Origin: Halomonas sp.
GTDB lineage: Bacteria > Pseudomonadota > Gammaproteobacteria > Pseudomonadales > Halomonadaceae
Direction: 5' to 3'
Length of the DNA stretch: 64,000 bases
NCBI RefSeq assembly: GCF_007625055.1
Contig: NZ_VMQS01000001.1
Coordinates: 35,154 to 99,153, forward strand
The notes under the pieces were generated by a model, which worked only from the letters and a program-made list of their open reading frames with translations, did no database searches and was not told where the DNA came from. This document shows, one piece after another, positions 12,970-22,096 of the stretch. The stretch's first letter is position 1. Every line of letters begins with the position of its first letter. A program made the position numbers and the translations under genes.

Positions 12970-14417
12970 CGCACTATGCTTCTGATCTTGATCAGGCTGT
13001 CTCGGTTTTGCTGACACCAGGCGGCCTGGATATTGATGCCCTGGATGTGGGGCTTGGCCACGCCATGGGTGCTGGCATTGATTATGCCGATCTGTATTTT
13101 CAGCGCACCTGGGAAGAAGGTTGGATGCTGGAAGACGGTAAAGTCAAGGAAGCCAGCTACAACATTGACGGCGGAGTGGGCGTGCGAGCATTGGCGGGTG
13201 AAAAAACCGGTTTTGCCTATTCCAACCAGATCACCGCGGATGCGCTGGTGGATACGGGTAAAACAGCCGCTGGTATTGTGCGCAGCGGTCAACAGCTGCC
13301 CGGGCAAGCGATGTCGATCGTTACTGCCATGCCGTTCTATGCCGCCATTGATCCGCTTGCCGGCTTGAGCGCCGATGAAAAGGTGGCAATGCTCAACCAG
13401 GCCGATCGCATTGCCCGTGCGGCAGATCCCGGTGTTATTCAGGTAAGCGCATCGCTTTCTGGTACCTATGAGGTGGTTCTGGTGCGAGCCAGCGACGGCA
13501 CCCTGGCAGCCGACATTCGCCCGCTGGTACGTTTCAATGTCAGTGTGATTGTCAGTAAGAATGGCCGTCGTGAACGCGGTAGCGCAGGGGGAGGTGGACG
13601 TTACTCAATGGCCAGGCTGCGGGATGACAATGTCGCTGAACGTTTCGCCAAGGAGGCAGTTCGTCAGGCGCTGGTAAACACTGAGGCCGTTGATGCGCCG
13701 GCAGGACAGATGCCCGTGGTCTTGGGCGCCGGTTGGCCAGGTATTCTGCTTCACGAAGCCGTCGGCCATGGGCTGGAAGGCGACTTCAATCGTAAGGGTA
13801 GTTCGGCCTTTGCCGGTAAAATGGGTCAGCGTGTTGCGGCGCGAGGTGTCACAGTCGTCGATGATGCAACCCTGGCTGATTCTCGAGGGTCGCTTAGCGT
13901 AGATGATGAAGGTACCCCAGGCCAGAGTACCATGCTTATCGAGGACGGCATCCTGACCGGCTACATGCAGGACAAGCTGAATGCCCGCTTGATGGGTATG
14001 ATGCCTACCGGCAACGCGCGGCGTGAATCCTTTGCCCATCTGCCTATGCCAAGGATGACCAATACCGTGATGCTCGCCGGTCAGGAGAGTCCCGATGACA
14101 TCATATCCTCGGTCAAACGCGGTATCTATGCGGTCAGCTTCGGAGGAGGACAGGTCGATATCACCTCCGGCAAATTTGTCTTTTCTGCCAACGAAGCTTA
14201 TCTGGTCGAGGATGGCAAGATTACCGCGCCGGTAAAAGGGGCTACCCTGATTGGTAACGGGCCAGAAGCCATGCAGCATGTTTCCATGGTGGGGCATGAT
14301 ATGGAAATCGACCCGGGCATTGGCGTCTGCGGCAAGGAAGGTCAGGGCGTGCCAGTCGGTGTGGGGCAACCTACCATCAAGCTTGATGAGCTGACCGTCG
14401 GCGGCACTCAGTCCTGA
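12966..14417 (+). CDS. tldD: Metalloprotease TldD
   Basis: TldD is the catalytic half of the TldD/TldE (PmbA) heterodimeric zinc protease, which degrades unfolded peptides and matures modified peptides such as microcin B17. The HExxxH zinc motif is [11 protein letters not shown] (H263, E264, H268). The ATG at 12966 overlaps the yhdP stop by four bases and has AAAAGG seven bases upstream, giving 483 residues, as in E. coli (481). Its partner pmbA lies 0.7 kb downstream, separated by the oppositely oriented darP. Confidence 0.97.
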   Translation: MTHYASDLDQAVSVLLTPGGLDIDALDVGLGHAMGAGIDYADLYFQRTWEEGWMLEDGKVKEASYNIDGGVGVRALAGEKTGFAYSNQITADALVDTGKTAAGIVRSGQQLPGQAMSIVTAMPFYAAIDPLAGLSADEKVAMLNQADRIARAADPGVIQVSASLSGTYEVVLVRASDGTLAADIRPLVRFNVSVIVSKNGRRERGSAGGGGRYSMARLRDDNVAERFAKEAVRQALVNTEAVDAPAGQMPVVLGAGWPGILLHEAVGHGLEGDFNRKGSSAFAGKMGQRVAARGVTVVDDATLADSRGSLSVDDEGTPGQSTMLIEDGILTGYMQDKLNARLMGMMPTGNARRESFAHLPMPRMTNTVMLAGQESPDDIISSVKRGIYAVSFGGGQVDITSGKFVFSANEAYLVEDGKITAPVKGATLIGNGPEAMQHVSMVGHDMEIDPGIGVCGKEGQGVPVGVGQPTIKLDELTVGGTQS

Positions 14418-14491
14418 TGGCCGCCTTAGCCGTTCATGATGACCACAAGGTACCAGCTTGCGACGCATGAAAAGCACTGATAGTGCCGGTT

Positions 14492-15013
14492 CTAGAGGGC
14501 TGCTGCCTCGCGCAGGTGCTTGAACAGCTTACGGGCACTGGTAGGGGGTTTTGACTGTTCTCGCTCACGCTGTGCATTGCGCACCAGCTGGCGCAGTGTC
14601 TGGCGGTCAGCGGCAGGGTAATCGTCAAGGAAGAGGTCAACCGCTGCGTCGCCTTCTTCAATCAGCCGGTCACGCCATTTTTCAAGACGATGGAAAGCAT
14701 GATCGCGCAGTTCACGCTCATTCTCGATGGCATCGAACTGGGCCCGTATGGCGTCAAGGTCTTCCTTGCGCATCAGCTTGCCCACGTATTGCATATGGCG
14801 CCGGCGCCCTTCATGGGAGCGAATACGCGCGGTCTCATCAATGGCCCTTAGCAGATCATCAGATAATGGAAAGCGGCTGCGCTCAGCCGGCGTCATGGCA
14901 ATCAGGGTTTCGCCTAACTGCTGGAGAGCGTGCATTTCCCGCTTGAGCTGCGATTTACTGGGCACAACGGGCTGGTCATCAATTTCATCGTGCTGCGGAC
15001 GTTTTTTGGGCAT
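14492..15013 (-). CDS. darP: Ribosome biogenesis factor DarP (YjgA)
   Basis: DarP, formerly YjgA (DUF615), is an alpha-helical protein that binds late 50S precursors and promotes their maturation. The 173-residue sequence is strongly charged and shows the family features KSQLKREMHALQ near the N-terminus and RRRHMQYVGKLMR in the middle. It is divergent from pmbA, the same neighbour as in E. coli. An extended -10 element on the minus strand lies just upstream. Confidence 0.93.
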   Translation of the reverse strand: MPKKRPQHDEIDDQPVVPSKSQLKREMHALQQLGETLIAMTPAERSRFPLSDDLLRAIDETARIRSHEGRRRHMQYVGKLMRKEDLDAIRAQFDAIENERELRDHAFHRLEKWRDRLIEEGDAAVDLFLDDYPAADRQTLRQLVRNAQREREQSKPPTSARKLFKHLREAAAL

Positions 15014-15045
15014 GAGTCATTCACAACGTGGATTTTAGAAACGGC

Positions 15046-15054
15046 ATTATAACA
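15046..15054 (-). promoter_or_regulatory. Extended -10 promoter for darP
   Basis: On the minus strand the sequence reads TGTTATAAT (15054-15046): a perfect TATAAT hexamer with the TGn extension. No convincing -35 lies upstream, as is usual for extended -10 promoters. Transcription would begin about 25 bases before the darP ATG. Confidence 0.55.
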
Positions 15055-15074
15055 GCCCGTTTTGAAATAACAGG

Positions 15075-15095
15075 TTATCTCGCCTATCGAGATAA
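15075..15095. repeat. Perfect inverted repeat between darP and pmbA
   Basis: TTATCTCG (15075-15082) and CGAGATAA (15088-15095) are exact 8-base inverted repeats separated by five bases. The repeat lies upstream of the darP -10 and just before the pmbA Shine-Dalgarno (AAAGGAG, ending at 15105). It could be a two-fold operator or an RNA hairpin in the pmbA leader; there is no T-run, so it is not a terminator. Confidence 0.6.
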
Positions 15096-15110
15096 GGTAA
15101 AGGAGACAGT

Positions 15111-16451
15111 ATGGCACAGGCATTTGAGGCAAACGCACAGCAAGCGCTGCTCGCTTCACGGGCTGAACAGGCACTGCAGCTTGCCAGACAGCTTGGGGCA
15201 GACAGTGCTGAAGTCGGCGCTAGTGTCGATCAGGGCGTTGGCGTTAGCGTGCGTCTGGGTGAAGTTGAAACAGTAGAGTTGTCCCGGGATCAAGGTATCG
15301 CCGTTACCGTTTATGTGGGCCAGCGCAAAGGCAGCGCATCATCAACCGATGCGGGGGCTGAATCCATCCGCGCAACGGTTGAAAAAGCCCTGTCGATTGC
15401 CCGCTACACCGGTGAAGATCCCGCGGCGGGGCTTGCCGAAGCTGAACTGATGGCGCGCGAGCTACCTGATCTTAAAGTACACTATCCATGGAAGCTGAGC
15501 ACCGAGGAAGCCACTGCCATTGCCCTCGAATGCGAACGTGCGGGGCGTGATTGTCCGGGCATTACCAAGTCCGACGGCGCCTCGCTGTCTACGGGTGAAG
15601 GTGTGCGGGTGTATGCCAACAGTCATGGGTTTCTGGGGACCCAGAAGGGCAGTCGCCATTCTCTCTCGTGTATGTTGATTGCCGAAGATGATAAGGGCAT
15701 GCAGCGCGATTACGACTATACCTCGGCGCGCGACCCCCAGGCGCTTAGATCTCCGGGTGCAGTGGGCGAGGAAGCGGCTCGGCGCACCCTGCGCCGTCTG
15801 GGCGCGCAGCGGCCTAAAACCGGCAGTTTTCCGGTGCTGTTTGATCCGATGCTGGCCAGTGGGCTGGTCGGTCATCTGATGGGGGCTCTGGCCGGCGGTG
15901 CCCTGTATCGAGAAGCGTCTTTCCTGTGTGATCGACTCGGTACACCGCTTTTCCCTGCATGGTTCAACCTTGAAGAACGTCCCATGGAAGTGGGCGCCGC
16001 GGCGAGTTCACCCTTTGACGGTGAAGGCGTACAGACGCGCAATAATCGTTTTATTGTGGATGGCCAGGTTGCCAGCTATATGCTGTCGTCCTACAGCGCA
16101 CGCCGCTTGAGTATGCAGACCACGGGGAATGCTGGAGGGGCGCGTAATTTGCGTCTGGCGGCTCCGTTGCGCTCATTCGAAGATTTGCTCAAGGAAATGG
16201 ATCGTGGTGTCTGGGTAACAGAACTGATGGGCCAGGGCGTGAATGGTGTGACGGGCGACTATTCCCGAGGAGCGGCCGGTTTCTGGATTGAAGATGGTCA
16301 GATTCAATACCCGGTGGAAGAATTCACCATTGCAGGTAATCTGAACACCATGTTCAGCGGGCTGGTGGCAGTAGGTAATGATAGCGATACGCGAGGCAGT
16401 ATTCACACGGGCAGTTGGTTGGTTGACAGTATGACGGTGGCGGGTGACTGA
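15111..16451 (+). CDS. pmbA: Metalloprotease subunit PmbA (TldE)
   Basis: PmbA/TldE is the non-catalytic partner of TldD. The fold is shared but the HExxxH motif is absent, as expected. The 446 residues match E. coli PmbA (450). Recognisable family stretches include GVGVSVRLGEVE at the N-terminus, and GNAGGARNLRL and GVNGVTGDYSRGAAGFWIE near the C-terminus. The start has an AAGGAG with five-base spacing. The gene converges on ptsO with only 17 bases between the stops. Confidence 0.96.
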   Translation: MAQAFEANAQQALLASRAEQALQLARQLGADSAEVGASVDQGVGVSVRLGEVETVELSRDQGIAVTVYVGQRKGSASSTDAGAESIRATVEKALSIARYTGEDPAAGLAEAELMARELPDLKVHYPWKLSTEEATAIALECERAGRDCPGITKSDGASLSTGEGVRVYANSHGFLGTQKGSRHSLSCMLIAEDDKGMQRDYDYTSARDPQALRSPGAVGEEAARRTLRRLGAQRPKTGSFPVLFDPMLASGLVGHLMGALAGGALYREASFLCDRLGTPLFPAWFNLEERPMEVGAAASSPFDGEGVQTRNNRFIVDGQVASYMLSSYSARRLSMQTTGNAGGARNLRLAAPLRSFEDLLKEMDRGVWVTELMGQGVNGVTGDYSRGAAGFWIEDGQIQYPVEEFTIAGNLNTMFSGLVAVGNDSDTRGSIHTGSWLVDSMTVAGD

Positions 16452-16468
16452 TGGACCAGGCCTGGCTA

Positions 16469-16738
16469 TCAGATATCTTCATCGAAGCGGGCATCGAGCA
16501 AAGCCTCTATGGCTTCCAGTGCCCGCTCCGCTTCGCTCCCTTCGGCCTTGAACTCCAGTTGAGTGCCACAGGGGGCGGCGAGCATGAGCAGTGCCATGAT
16601 ATTGCTGGCATCTGCCTCTTGAGTCCCTTTGCTTACCTTGATGCAGGCATCAAATGCCTGGCAGCAAGTGACGAGCTTGGTGGCGGCGCGGGCATGTAGG
16701 CCACGCTTATTGGTCAATGTCAGTGTTCTTTCAGGCAC
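16469..16738 (-). CDS. ptsO: Nitrogen-PTS phosphocarrier NPr
   Basis: NPr is the HPr-like carrier that passes phosphate from EI-Ntr (PtsP) to EIIA-Ntr (PtsN). The active-site histidine is H15 in KRGLHARAATKLV. I place the start at GTG 16738 because AAAAAGGA lies six bases upstream and the resulting 89 residues equal the family length; an in-frame TTG at 16756 would add six residues without a comparable ribosome-binding site. It is the last gene of the rpoN-hpf-ptsN-rapZ-ptsO block. SixA, encoded at the left end of the window, is the NPr phosphatase in E. coli. Confidence 0.93.
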   Translation of the reverse strand: MPERTLTLTNKRGLHARAATKLVTCCQAFDACIKVSKGTQEADASNIMALLMLAAPCGTQLEFKAEGSEAERALEAIEALLDARFDEDI

Positions 16739-16774
16739 CCTGGTTCCTTTTTCCAAGCGGTGTCGGCGGTCGGC

Positions 16775-17683
16775 TCATTGGGCAGTGCTGCTATCCGCCA
16801 TCTTTGCACCTGTCGTTGTTGAGTACGTCAGTCCCAGTTCCCGGTGTCGAATATGGGTTTCAATGCCATTGTCAGCCATGCGTTGAGCCAATTGCTCTAC
16901 GGTATACACCGACCTATGCTGCCCGCCTGTACAACCGATGGCAATGGTCATATAGCTGCGTTGGCTACTCTGGTAGGCGGGGAGCCAGCGACTGATCCAG
17001 GCATGAATATCGTCGCCCATTGCTTTGACAATCGGGTAATCATTAAGGAATGCCTGAACATCGCTGTCGCGTCCGGTGGATTCGCGTAGCATCGGATCCC
17101 AATAAGGGTTCGGCAGGCAACGCACATCAAACACCAGGTCGGCATCCAGTGGAACGCCGCGCTTGTAGCCAAAAGATTCAAAGGTGATCGTCAGTTTGTC
17201 GCTCTTGTGCAGCGCCACCTGGTCAGTGATTCGGCTACGCAGATCATGAGCGGTCATCCGGGAGGTATCAATCGTCAGGTCGGCAAGATCGCGCACAGCA
17301 CTCAGCGTGTTTTCTTCCTTGCTGATGGCTTCCTCAAGGGTGAGATCACTATGGCGGGTCAGCGGATGACGGCGGCGGGTTGCCGAATAGCGCTCAAGCA
17401 GGATGCGTGCGTCTGTGGTCAGGTAGACAATCTGAAAATGAATGTCGCGTTGATGCAGTTCAGTGAGCAGTCTGGGGAGTTTTTCAAGGGCCCCGGGCAG
17501 ATTCCGGGCATCAATGCTGACGGCCAGGCGTGACTGCTCCCCCTGGTCGCGTAGTTCATCAACCAAAGAAGCCAGAAGCATCGCTGGAAGATTATCAATG
17601 GCGTAATAACCAAGGTCTTCCAACGCTTGCAGGGCAATGGATTTTCCTGAGCCGGAACGGCCGCTGATAATGACCAGTTGCAT
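16775..17683 (-). CDS. rapZ: RNase adapter protein RapZ
   Basis: RapZ is a nucleotide-binding protein that in E. coli targets the sRNA GlmZ to RNase E and so controls glucosamine-6-phosphate synthase. The Walker A loop GRSGSGKS is at residues 8-15. C-terminal RNA-binding features include FGYKRGVPLDADLVFDVR and CTGGQHRSV. The ATG at 17683 gives MQLVIISGRSGSGKS, the family start (302 residues; E. coli 284). Whether this organism has a GlmZ-like RNA cannot be seen here. It lies between ptsN and ptsO, the conserved order. Confidence 0.95.
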   Translation of the reverse strand: MQLVIISGRSGSGKSIALQALEDLGYYAIDNLPAMLLASLVDELRDQGEQSRLAVSIDARNLPGALEKLPRLLTELHQRDIHFQIVYLTTDARILLERYSATRRRHPLTRHSDLTLEEAISKEENTLSAVRDLADLTIDTSRMTAHDLRSRITDQVALHKSDKLTITFESFGYKRGVPLDADLVFDVRCLPNPYWDPMLRESTGRDSDVQAFLNDYPIVKAMGDDIHAWISRWLPAYQSSQRSYMTIAIGCTGGQHRSVYTVEQLAQRMADNGIETHIRHRELGLTYSTTTGAKMADSSTAQ

Positions 17684-17743
17684 AGCGTCTCTCTTGCATG
17701 GGGACACCCTGAAAGTGTTTCGGGTGTACTGGAAGCATCTGGA

Positions 17744-18211
17744 TCAGAAGGCGCTATCGCGTATTTTCTCACTGATCAGGTCAAGTAGTTCCCGCTGACT
17801 ACCTGCCTTGCGAAGTTGAGCACGAACGTTTGCGTCATTCATGATAGTGGCTACCTGACCGAGCAGCGCAAGATGGGTGTCATCTGCTTGTTCGGGTACC
17901 AAAAGCACAAATACCAGATCGACCGGTTCGCCATCGATCGCATCAAAATCAACCGCTTCAGAAAGTTTCAGAAAGCTGCCAATCGGGGTTGAGCAGTGTG
18001 GGCTACGGGCATGCGGGATGGCCACACCATTGCCGATACCGGTACTGCCCAGGCGCTCCCGATTGATCAGACGGCCAAATACCTCCTGGCTGTCGAGGCT
18101 GGGGGTGTTCTGGGCAATAAAGGTGCTGAAAAATTCCAGCACCCGTTTTTTGCTGCCCCCAGGCACATCATAGAGAACGCGCTCCGGAGGCAGGATGGTT
18201 TCCAATGTCAT
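17744..18211 (-). CDS. ptsN: Nitrogen-PTS EIIA component PtsN
   Basis: PtsN (EIIA-Ntr) is the terminal phosphate acceptor of the regulatory nitrogen PTS; it controls potassium transport and stress responses. It is a 155-residue PTS EIIA type-2 domain, with the phosphorylated histidine H67 in GNGVAIPHARS. The ATG at 18211 gives the family N-terminus MTLETILPPERVL, and longer in-frame starts run into hpf. Only four bases separate it from the hpf stop, so the two are probably coupled. Confidence 0.95.
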   Translation of the reverse strand: MTLETILPPERVLYDVPGGSKKRVLEFFSTFIAQNTPSLDSQEVFGRLINRERLGSTGIGNGVAIPHARSPHCSTPIGSFLKLSEAVDFDAIDGEPVDLVFVLLVPEQADDTHLALLGQVATIMNDANVRAQLRKAGSQRELLDLISEKIRDSAF

Positions 18212-18215
18212 TGGT

Positions 18216-18524
18216 TTACCGCACACCTGCGCCTTGGGCGCGTGCTTGGGCTTTTTCCTTGTGTTTGACCAGCTGACGGTCAATCTTGTCTGCCAGGGCA
18301 TCGATAGCAGCATACATATCGACATCCGTAGCTTCAGCATGCAAGTCTGCGCCGGAAGCGTGCAGCGTACAGGCAGCTTGCTGACGCTCTTTCTCTACCG
18401 ACAGAGTGACCTGAACCGTAGTGATATTATCGTAATGGCGCTCTACCCGGGTGAGCTTCTCGTTGACATAGTCGCGCAGGGCGTCGGTCAATTCTACGTG
18501 ATGGCCGGTAATGTTGACTTGCAT
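18216..18524 (-). CDS. hpf: Ribosome hibernation promoting factor, short form
   Basis: HPF binds the 30S decoding site in stationary phase and promotes inactive 100S ribosomes. At 102 residues this is the short form, with the S30AE/YfiA domain only (MQVNITGHHVELTDALRDYV at the start) and a basic tail. It is the usual gene between rpoN and ptsN. A 140-base gap separates it from rpoN, room for an independent promoter, though I see no convincing one. Confidence 0.95.
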   Translation of the reverse strand: MQVNITGHHVELTDALRDYVNEKLTRVERHYDNITTVQVTLSVEKERQQAACTLHASGADLHAEATDVDMYAAIDALADKIDRQLVKHKEKAQARAQGAGVR

Positions 18525-18664
18525 TGACGTACTCCTTTCATCGGACTGATCTTTGATTGTAACCCTTTTTTTTATGAAGCAAAGCCCTTTGGGGCAAGTT
18601 TCCTTTGAACTCAGCCACTTCTTGACAAAACGATTGAGCCGGTTGCCATATAGCCGTTGAGGAG

Positions 18665-20080
18665 TCAGCTCAGATGGCGGCGTTCGCTGGAAGACGGAAT
18701 GCCCATGGCTTCACGGTATTTGGCCACGGTGCGTCGCGCCACGCTTACGCCATCCTTATTCAACAGCGTCACCAGACGGCTGTCGGATAGCGGTTTATGA
18801 GCCGGCTCTTCCTGGATCAGTTTTTTGATCCGTGCCCGAATGGCAGTGCTTGAGTGATGGTCTCCGTCCTGATTGCTGACGTGGCTTGAGAAAAAGTACT
18901 TGAGCTCGAATACTCCGCGCGGGGTATGAATGAACTTCTGGGTGGTGACGCGGGATATGGTCGATTCGTGCATATCCACGGCGCTGGCAATATCCGCAAG
19001 AATCAGCGGTTTCATGGCTTCTTCGCCCTGTTCCAGAAAGCCTATCTGGCGAACAATGATTTCCTGGCCGACACGCAGCAAGGTGTCGTTGCGGCTGGCC
19101 AGACTTTTGATCAACCAGCGCGCCTCCTGAAGATGATCCTTGAGGAACTGGTTATCTTCACTTTTGTCAGCACGCTTGATCAGGCTGGCATATTCCGGTT
19201 GTATGCGTAGTCGAGGAATGGCATCAGGATTAAGCGTCAGGTGCCAACCCTGATGATCATGATGCACCACCAGATCGGGTGTGACATAACCGCTGGCGGT
19301 GCTACCAAAGGTGCTGCCCGGACGAGGGTCCAGACTTCGTATCAGGCCAATCACTTCGCTGAGTTGGTCGTCGTCCAGATTAAGGCGGCGTTTCAGAGTG
19401 CGGCTATCATGTTTGCCGAGTATTTCCAGAAACTGCCTGACCAGGCGTTTGGCCGCAACAAGCAATGGCGTCGTGTCGGGTAGCGCTGCCAGCTGTAGCA
19501 TCAGGCACTCACGTAAATCGCGGGCAAATACGCCAGTAGGCTCAAACTGTTGTAGGCGTAACAGGACGCTCTCGATTTCACGTTGCTGTATACCTTCATG
19601 GGCAGTCATCTGCAGACTTTCACGAATCTCGCTTAACGTCAGTGACAGGTAGCCATTGTTATCCACCGCATCAATCAGGGTTTCGGCGATAATCTGTTCA
19701 CGGGGGCTGATATCTGTCATGGCAAGTTGCCACAAAAGATGTCCGTGCAGGCTTTGTACTGCCGTGTCACGCTCAAAGTCGGGGCCTTCCTGGCCAGGGC
19801 TGCCTGAACCGAATGAATCCTGGTATGTGTCTGACCAGTCACTATCGACCGAGAGTTCGCTGGGAATATCCTCTGACCAGTCAGCTTCCTTGTCTTCCTG
19901 GCTGGCGTGCTCGCCAAACTCTTCTTCCTGTTCCAGTAAAGGATTGGCATCCAGTGCGTTCTGGATTTCCTGACGAAGATCCAGAGTCGACAGCTGCAGC
20001 AGGGCGATTGCCTGTTGCAACTGGGGAGTCATCGTCAGTTGAGTGCCAAGACGCAGTTGAAGGGACGCTTTCATGACCAT
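18665..20080 (-). CDS. rpoN: RNA polymerase sigma-54 factor
   Basis: RpoN directs RNA polymerase to -24/-12 promoters, which need AAA+ enhancer-binding activators. The 471 residues contain the N-terminal region I with glutamine- and leucine-rich LQLRLGTQLTMTPQLQQAI, an acidic region II (about residues 55-100), and the C-terminal RpoN box ARRTVAKYREAMGIPSSSER. Two close starts are possible: ATG 20080, with GGTGG seven bases upstream, and ATG 20074, which gives the E. coli-like MKASLQLRL start. The gene follows lptB, as in most Proteobacteria. Confidence 0.97.
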   Translation of the reverse strand: MVMKASLQLRLGTQLTMTPQLQQAIALLQLSTLDLRQEIQNALDANPLLEQEEEFGEHASQEDKEADWSEDIPSELSVDSDWSDTYQDSFGSGSPGQEGPDFERDTAVQSLHGHLLWQLAMTDISPREQIIAETLIDAVDNNGYLSLTLSEIRESLQMTAHEGIQQREIESVLLRLQQFEPTGVFARDLRECLMLQLAALPDTTPLLVAAKRLVRQFLEILGKHDSRTLKRRLNLDDDQLSEVIGLIRSLDPRPGSTFGSTASGYVTPDLVVHHDHQGWHLTLNPDAIPRLRIQPEYASLIKRADKSEDNQFLKDHLQEARWLIKSLASRNDTLLRVGQEIIVRQIGFLEQGEEAMKPLILADIASAVDMHESTISRVTTQKFIHTPRGVFELKYFFSSHVSNQDGDHHSSTAIRARIKKLIQEEPAHKPLSDSRLVTLLNKDGVSVARRTVAKYREAMGIPSSSERRHLS

Positions 20081-20211
20081 TCGTGAACCACCCGTGGCAT
20101 ATAAAGCTTTACCCTAAAACCACCGGCTTTCAGGCGCAAGCAGCAATAAGCATGCCATCGAAAAAAATTACCTGTGAATGTGATGACTAACAGTCTGGGC
20201 GACGACTGACA

Positions 20212-20979
20212 TCACAGTTTAAAGTCCTCGCCAAGATAGATATCCCGGACTTGCTGATTGTCCAGAATCGTATCGGGGGAGCCGCTGGCAATGATGTGGC
20301 CGTCGCCGACGATATAGGCGGTATCACAGATATCCAAGGTTTCCCTGACATTGTGATCAGTAATCAATACGCCAATGTGGCGTGCCTTGAGTGCACGGAT
20401 GATGGTCTTGATATCACCAACAGAAATTGGGTCAACCCCGGCAAAAGGTTCATCAAGCAGGATGAAAAGCGGATCAGTGGCCAGCGAGCGGGCAATTTCA
20501 ACGCGACGCCTTTCACCGCCGGACAGGCTCATGCCAAGGTTGTCGCGAATGTGAGTGATATGAAAGTCCTCGAGCAGTTTCTCGAGATGATCTTTACGTT
20601 CGTTGCGGGAAAGCCCCTGGCGGGTCTCCAGAATCGCCATGATGTTGTCAGCGACGCTCAGTTTGCGAAAAATGGAGGCTTCCTGAGGCAGATAGCCGAT
20701 CCCGGCAATGGCGCGTTCATGCATGGGTGCCCGGCTAAGATTCAGGTCATCGATATATACCTTGCCAGCATCGGCTTTAACCAACCCGACAATCATGTAG
20801 AAAGATGTGGTCTTGCCTGCGCCATTGGGGCCAAGAAGCCCAACGATGCTGCCTTGGGCAATATCAAGATTGATATCCTTGACAACTCGGCGTCGCTTAT
20901 AGCTTTTGGCCAGGTGGCGTGCTGAAAGTGTTTTGCCGGGTGGGCTCAGTACTGCAGCCGTGACGTCATCGAAAGACAC
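20212..20979 (-). CDS. lptB: LPS export ABC transporter ATPase LptB
   Basis: LptB is the cytosolic ATPase that drives lipopolysaccharide extraction by LptFG. The 255 residues include Walker [10 protein letters not shown] (50-58), the signature LSGGERRR, Walker [15 protein letters not shown], and the switch histidine in ITDHNVRE. The N-terminus is about ten residues longer than in E. coli (241). Its start lies 9 bases after the lptA stop, within kdsD-kdsC-lptC-lptA-lptB. Confidence 0.97.
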   Translation of the reverse strand: MSFDDVTAAVLSPPGKTLSARHLAKSYKRRRVVKDINLDIAQGSIVGLLGPNGAGKTTSFYMIVGLVKADAGKVYIDDLNLSRAPMHERAIAGIGYLPQEASIFRKLSVADNIMAILETRQGLSRNERKDHLEKLLEDFHITHIRDNLGMSLSGGERRRVEIARSLATDPLFILLDEPFAGVDPISVGDIKTIIRALKARHIGVLITDHNVRETLDICDTAYIVGDGHIIASGSPDTILDNQQVRDIYLGEDFKL

Positions 20980-20988
20980 TGAAGGCTC

Positions 20989-21498
20989 CTACTGCTGCTC
21001 AGGTTGCAAGATCATGCGAATGCGTTGGTTTTCACTGCCTTCGACATCCGATCGGGCCTGAATGACACCCCGATCGATGAAATATTCCAACTGGCCGCCG
21101 GTGAAACGGTCGTCTCCCTGACTGAGTTCAGCGCGATCTGTCAGCACCACCCGGCGTTCCGCGACATGGTAAGTGATGCGTTTGGCCTTGCCTTCGGTAA
21201 TCTCTTCCCGGCCTTCGAAACGATTACGGATATAGGCGCGGTCACCCGTGGCAATTGCCCTGGACAGTTCGCCATTGGCGTTACGTTGAATTTCTACTCG
21301 AGTGCCGTCTATACGCAGATCACCCTGACGTATGCGCACATCGCCAGTGTAAACGGCGGTGCCTGCGTTCTGGTCGATATCGAGCTGGTCGGCTTCTACT
21401 TCAACAGGATCGCCAGGGGCGGCATACAGCACCTGAAAACTGGCCGCGCTGAGCAAGAGGCTGAAAAACACACGAGTGGTCAAGGCAGGGATATTCAT
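20989..21498 (-). CDS. lptA: LPS-transport periplasmic bridge protein LptA
   Basis: LptA polymerises head-to-tail as a beta-jellyroll bridge carrying LPS across the periplasm from LptC to LptD. The 169 residues start with a signal peptide (about 1-26, ending VLYAAPGD). The OstA-like domain follows: VEVEADQLDIDQNAGTAVYTGDV. Its start lies 14 bases downstream of the lptC stop. Confidence 0.95.
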   Translation of the reverse strand: MNIPALTTRVFFSLLLSAASFQVLYAAPGDPVEVEADQLDIDQNAGTAVYTGDVRIRQGDLRIDGTRVEIQRNANGELSRAIATGDRAYIRNRFEGREEITEGKAKRITYHVAERRVVLTDRAELSQGDDRFTGGQLEYFIDRGVIQARSDVEGSENQRIRMILQPEQQ

Positions 21499-21512
21499 CG
21501 GGTAATACTCCT

Positions 21513-22094
21513 TTAAGGTGCCATCTCGGTCGGGTGATAACCACGCACCTGGCCCGCCAGCTGCATGCGGTCTTCGTTAAGCCATAAATCCATTCGTTGA
21601 GCCTGAATGGATTGAGGCGGTTGTTCCAGCATGACAGGGCGGTTGCTGAAGGCGTGCGCTTCTGCGCTGTGATAATCAAGCCGCTGTGTGGTCAGCAGCC
21701 AGGTTTCCTGAGGCTCCCTTAGGCGGACATTGCCGCGTAAAACAAGATGCTCCCCCTGATTGTCGATGTGGCCTTGCTGCGCACTTGCGTGCCACTCGCG
21801 CTGTTGACTATCGACCAGTAGGGCGCGCGGAGACTCAAGCTGAGTGGTCTGGCGTTGAGGCGTATGCGTCAGTTTTTTGACCGTCAGGCGCTGATGGCGA
21901 TCGCCTTGCTGGTCATACAGCGTGAGCACAGCATTATCGACCACATGTCCGGGTTCTTCAGCTCTGGCGTCCGGGTCGATTGTGTGACCTGAGTCTGCTT
22001 GCCAATCGAACCAGGCCAGCAACCCACCCAACGCAAGGATGAGACCGGCCAGAACCAGGCGTTGTAAGGTAACGAAAGAGCGGCTCTCGGTCAT
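21513..22094 (-). CDS. lptC: LPS-transport inner-membrane protein LptC
   Basis: LptC is a bitopic protein bound to LptBFG that receives LPS and hands it to LptA. The ATG at 22094 gives 193 residues, beginning MTESRSFVTLQRLVLAGLI with a single membrane segment (about 12-31) and then a periplasmic jellyroll domain. Longer in-frame starts would extend into kdsC. LptC sequences diverge strongly, so identification rests partly on topology and on position between kdsC (2-base gap) and lptA. Confidence 0.92.
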   Translation of the reverse strand: MTESRSFVTLQRLVLAGLILALGGLLAWFDWQADSGHTIDPDARAEEPGHVVDNAVLTLYDQQGDRHQRLTVKKLTHTPQRQTTQLESPRALLVDSQQREWHASAQQGHIDNQGEHLVLRGNVRLREPQETWLLTTQRLDYHSAEAHAFSNRPVMLEQPPQSIQAQRMDLWLNEDRMQLAGQVRGYHPTEMAP

Positions 22095-22096
22095 TA

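Noticed and set aside
13605..14477. A 290-codon open frame on the minus strand across tldD
   Set aside because: It lies wholly antisense to a well-supported metalloprotease gene, has no recognisable domain, and reflects the lack of stops opposite GC-rich codons.
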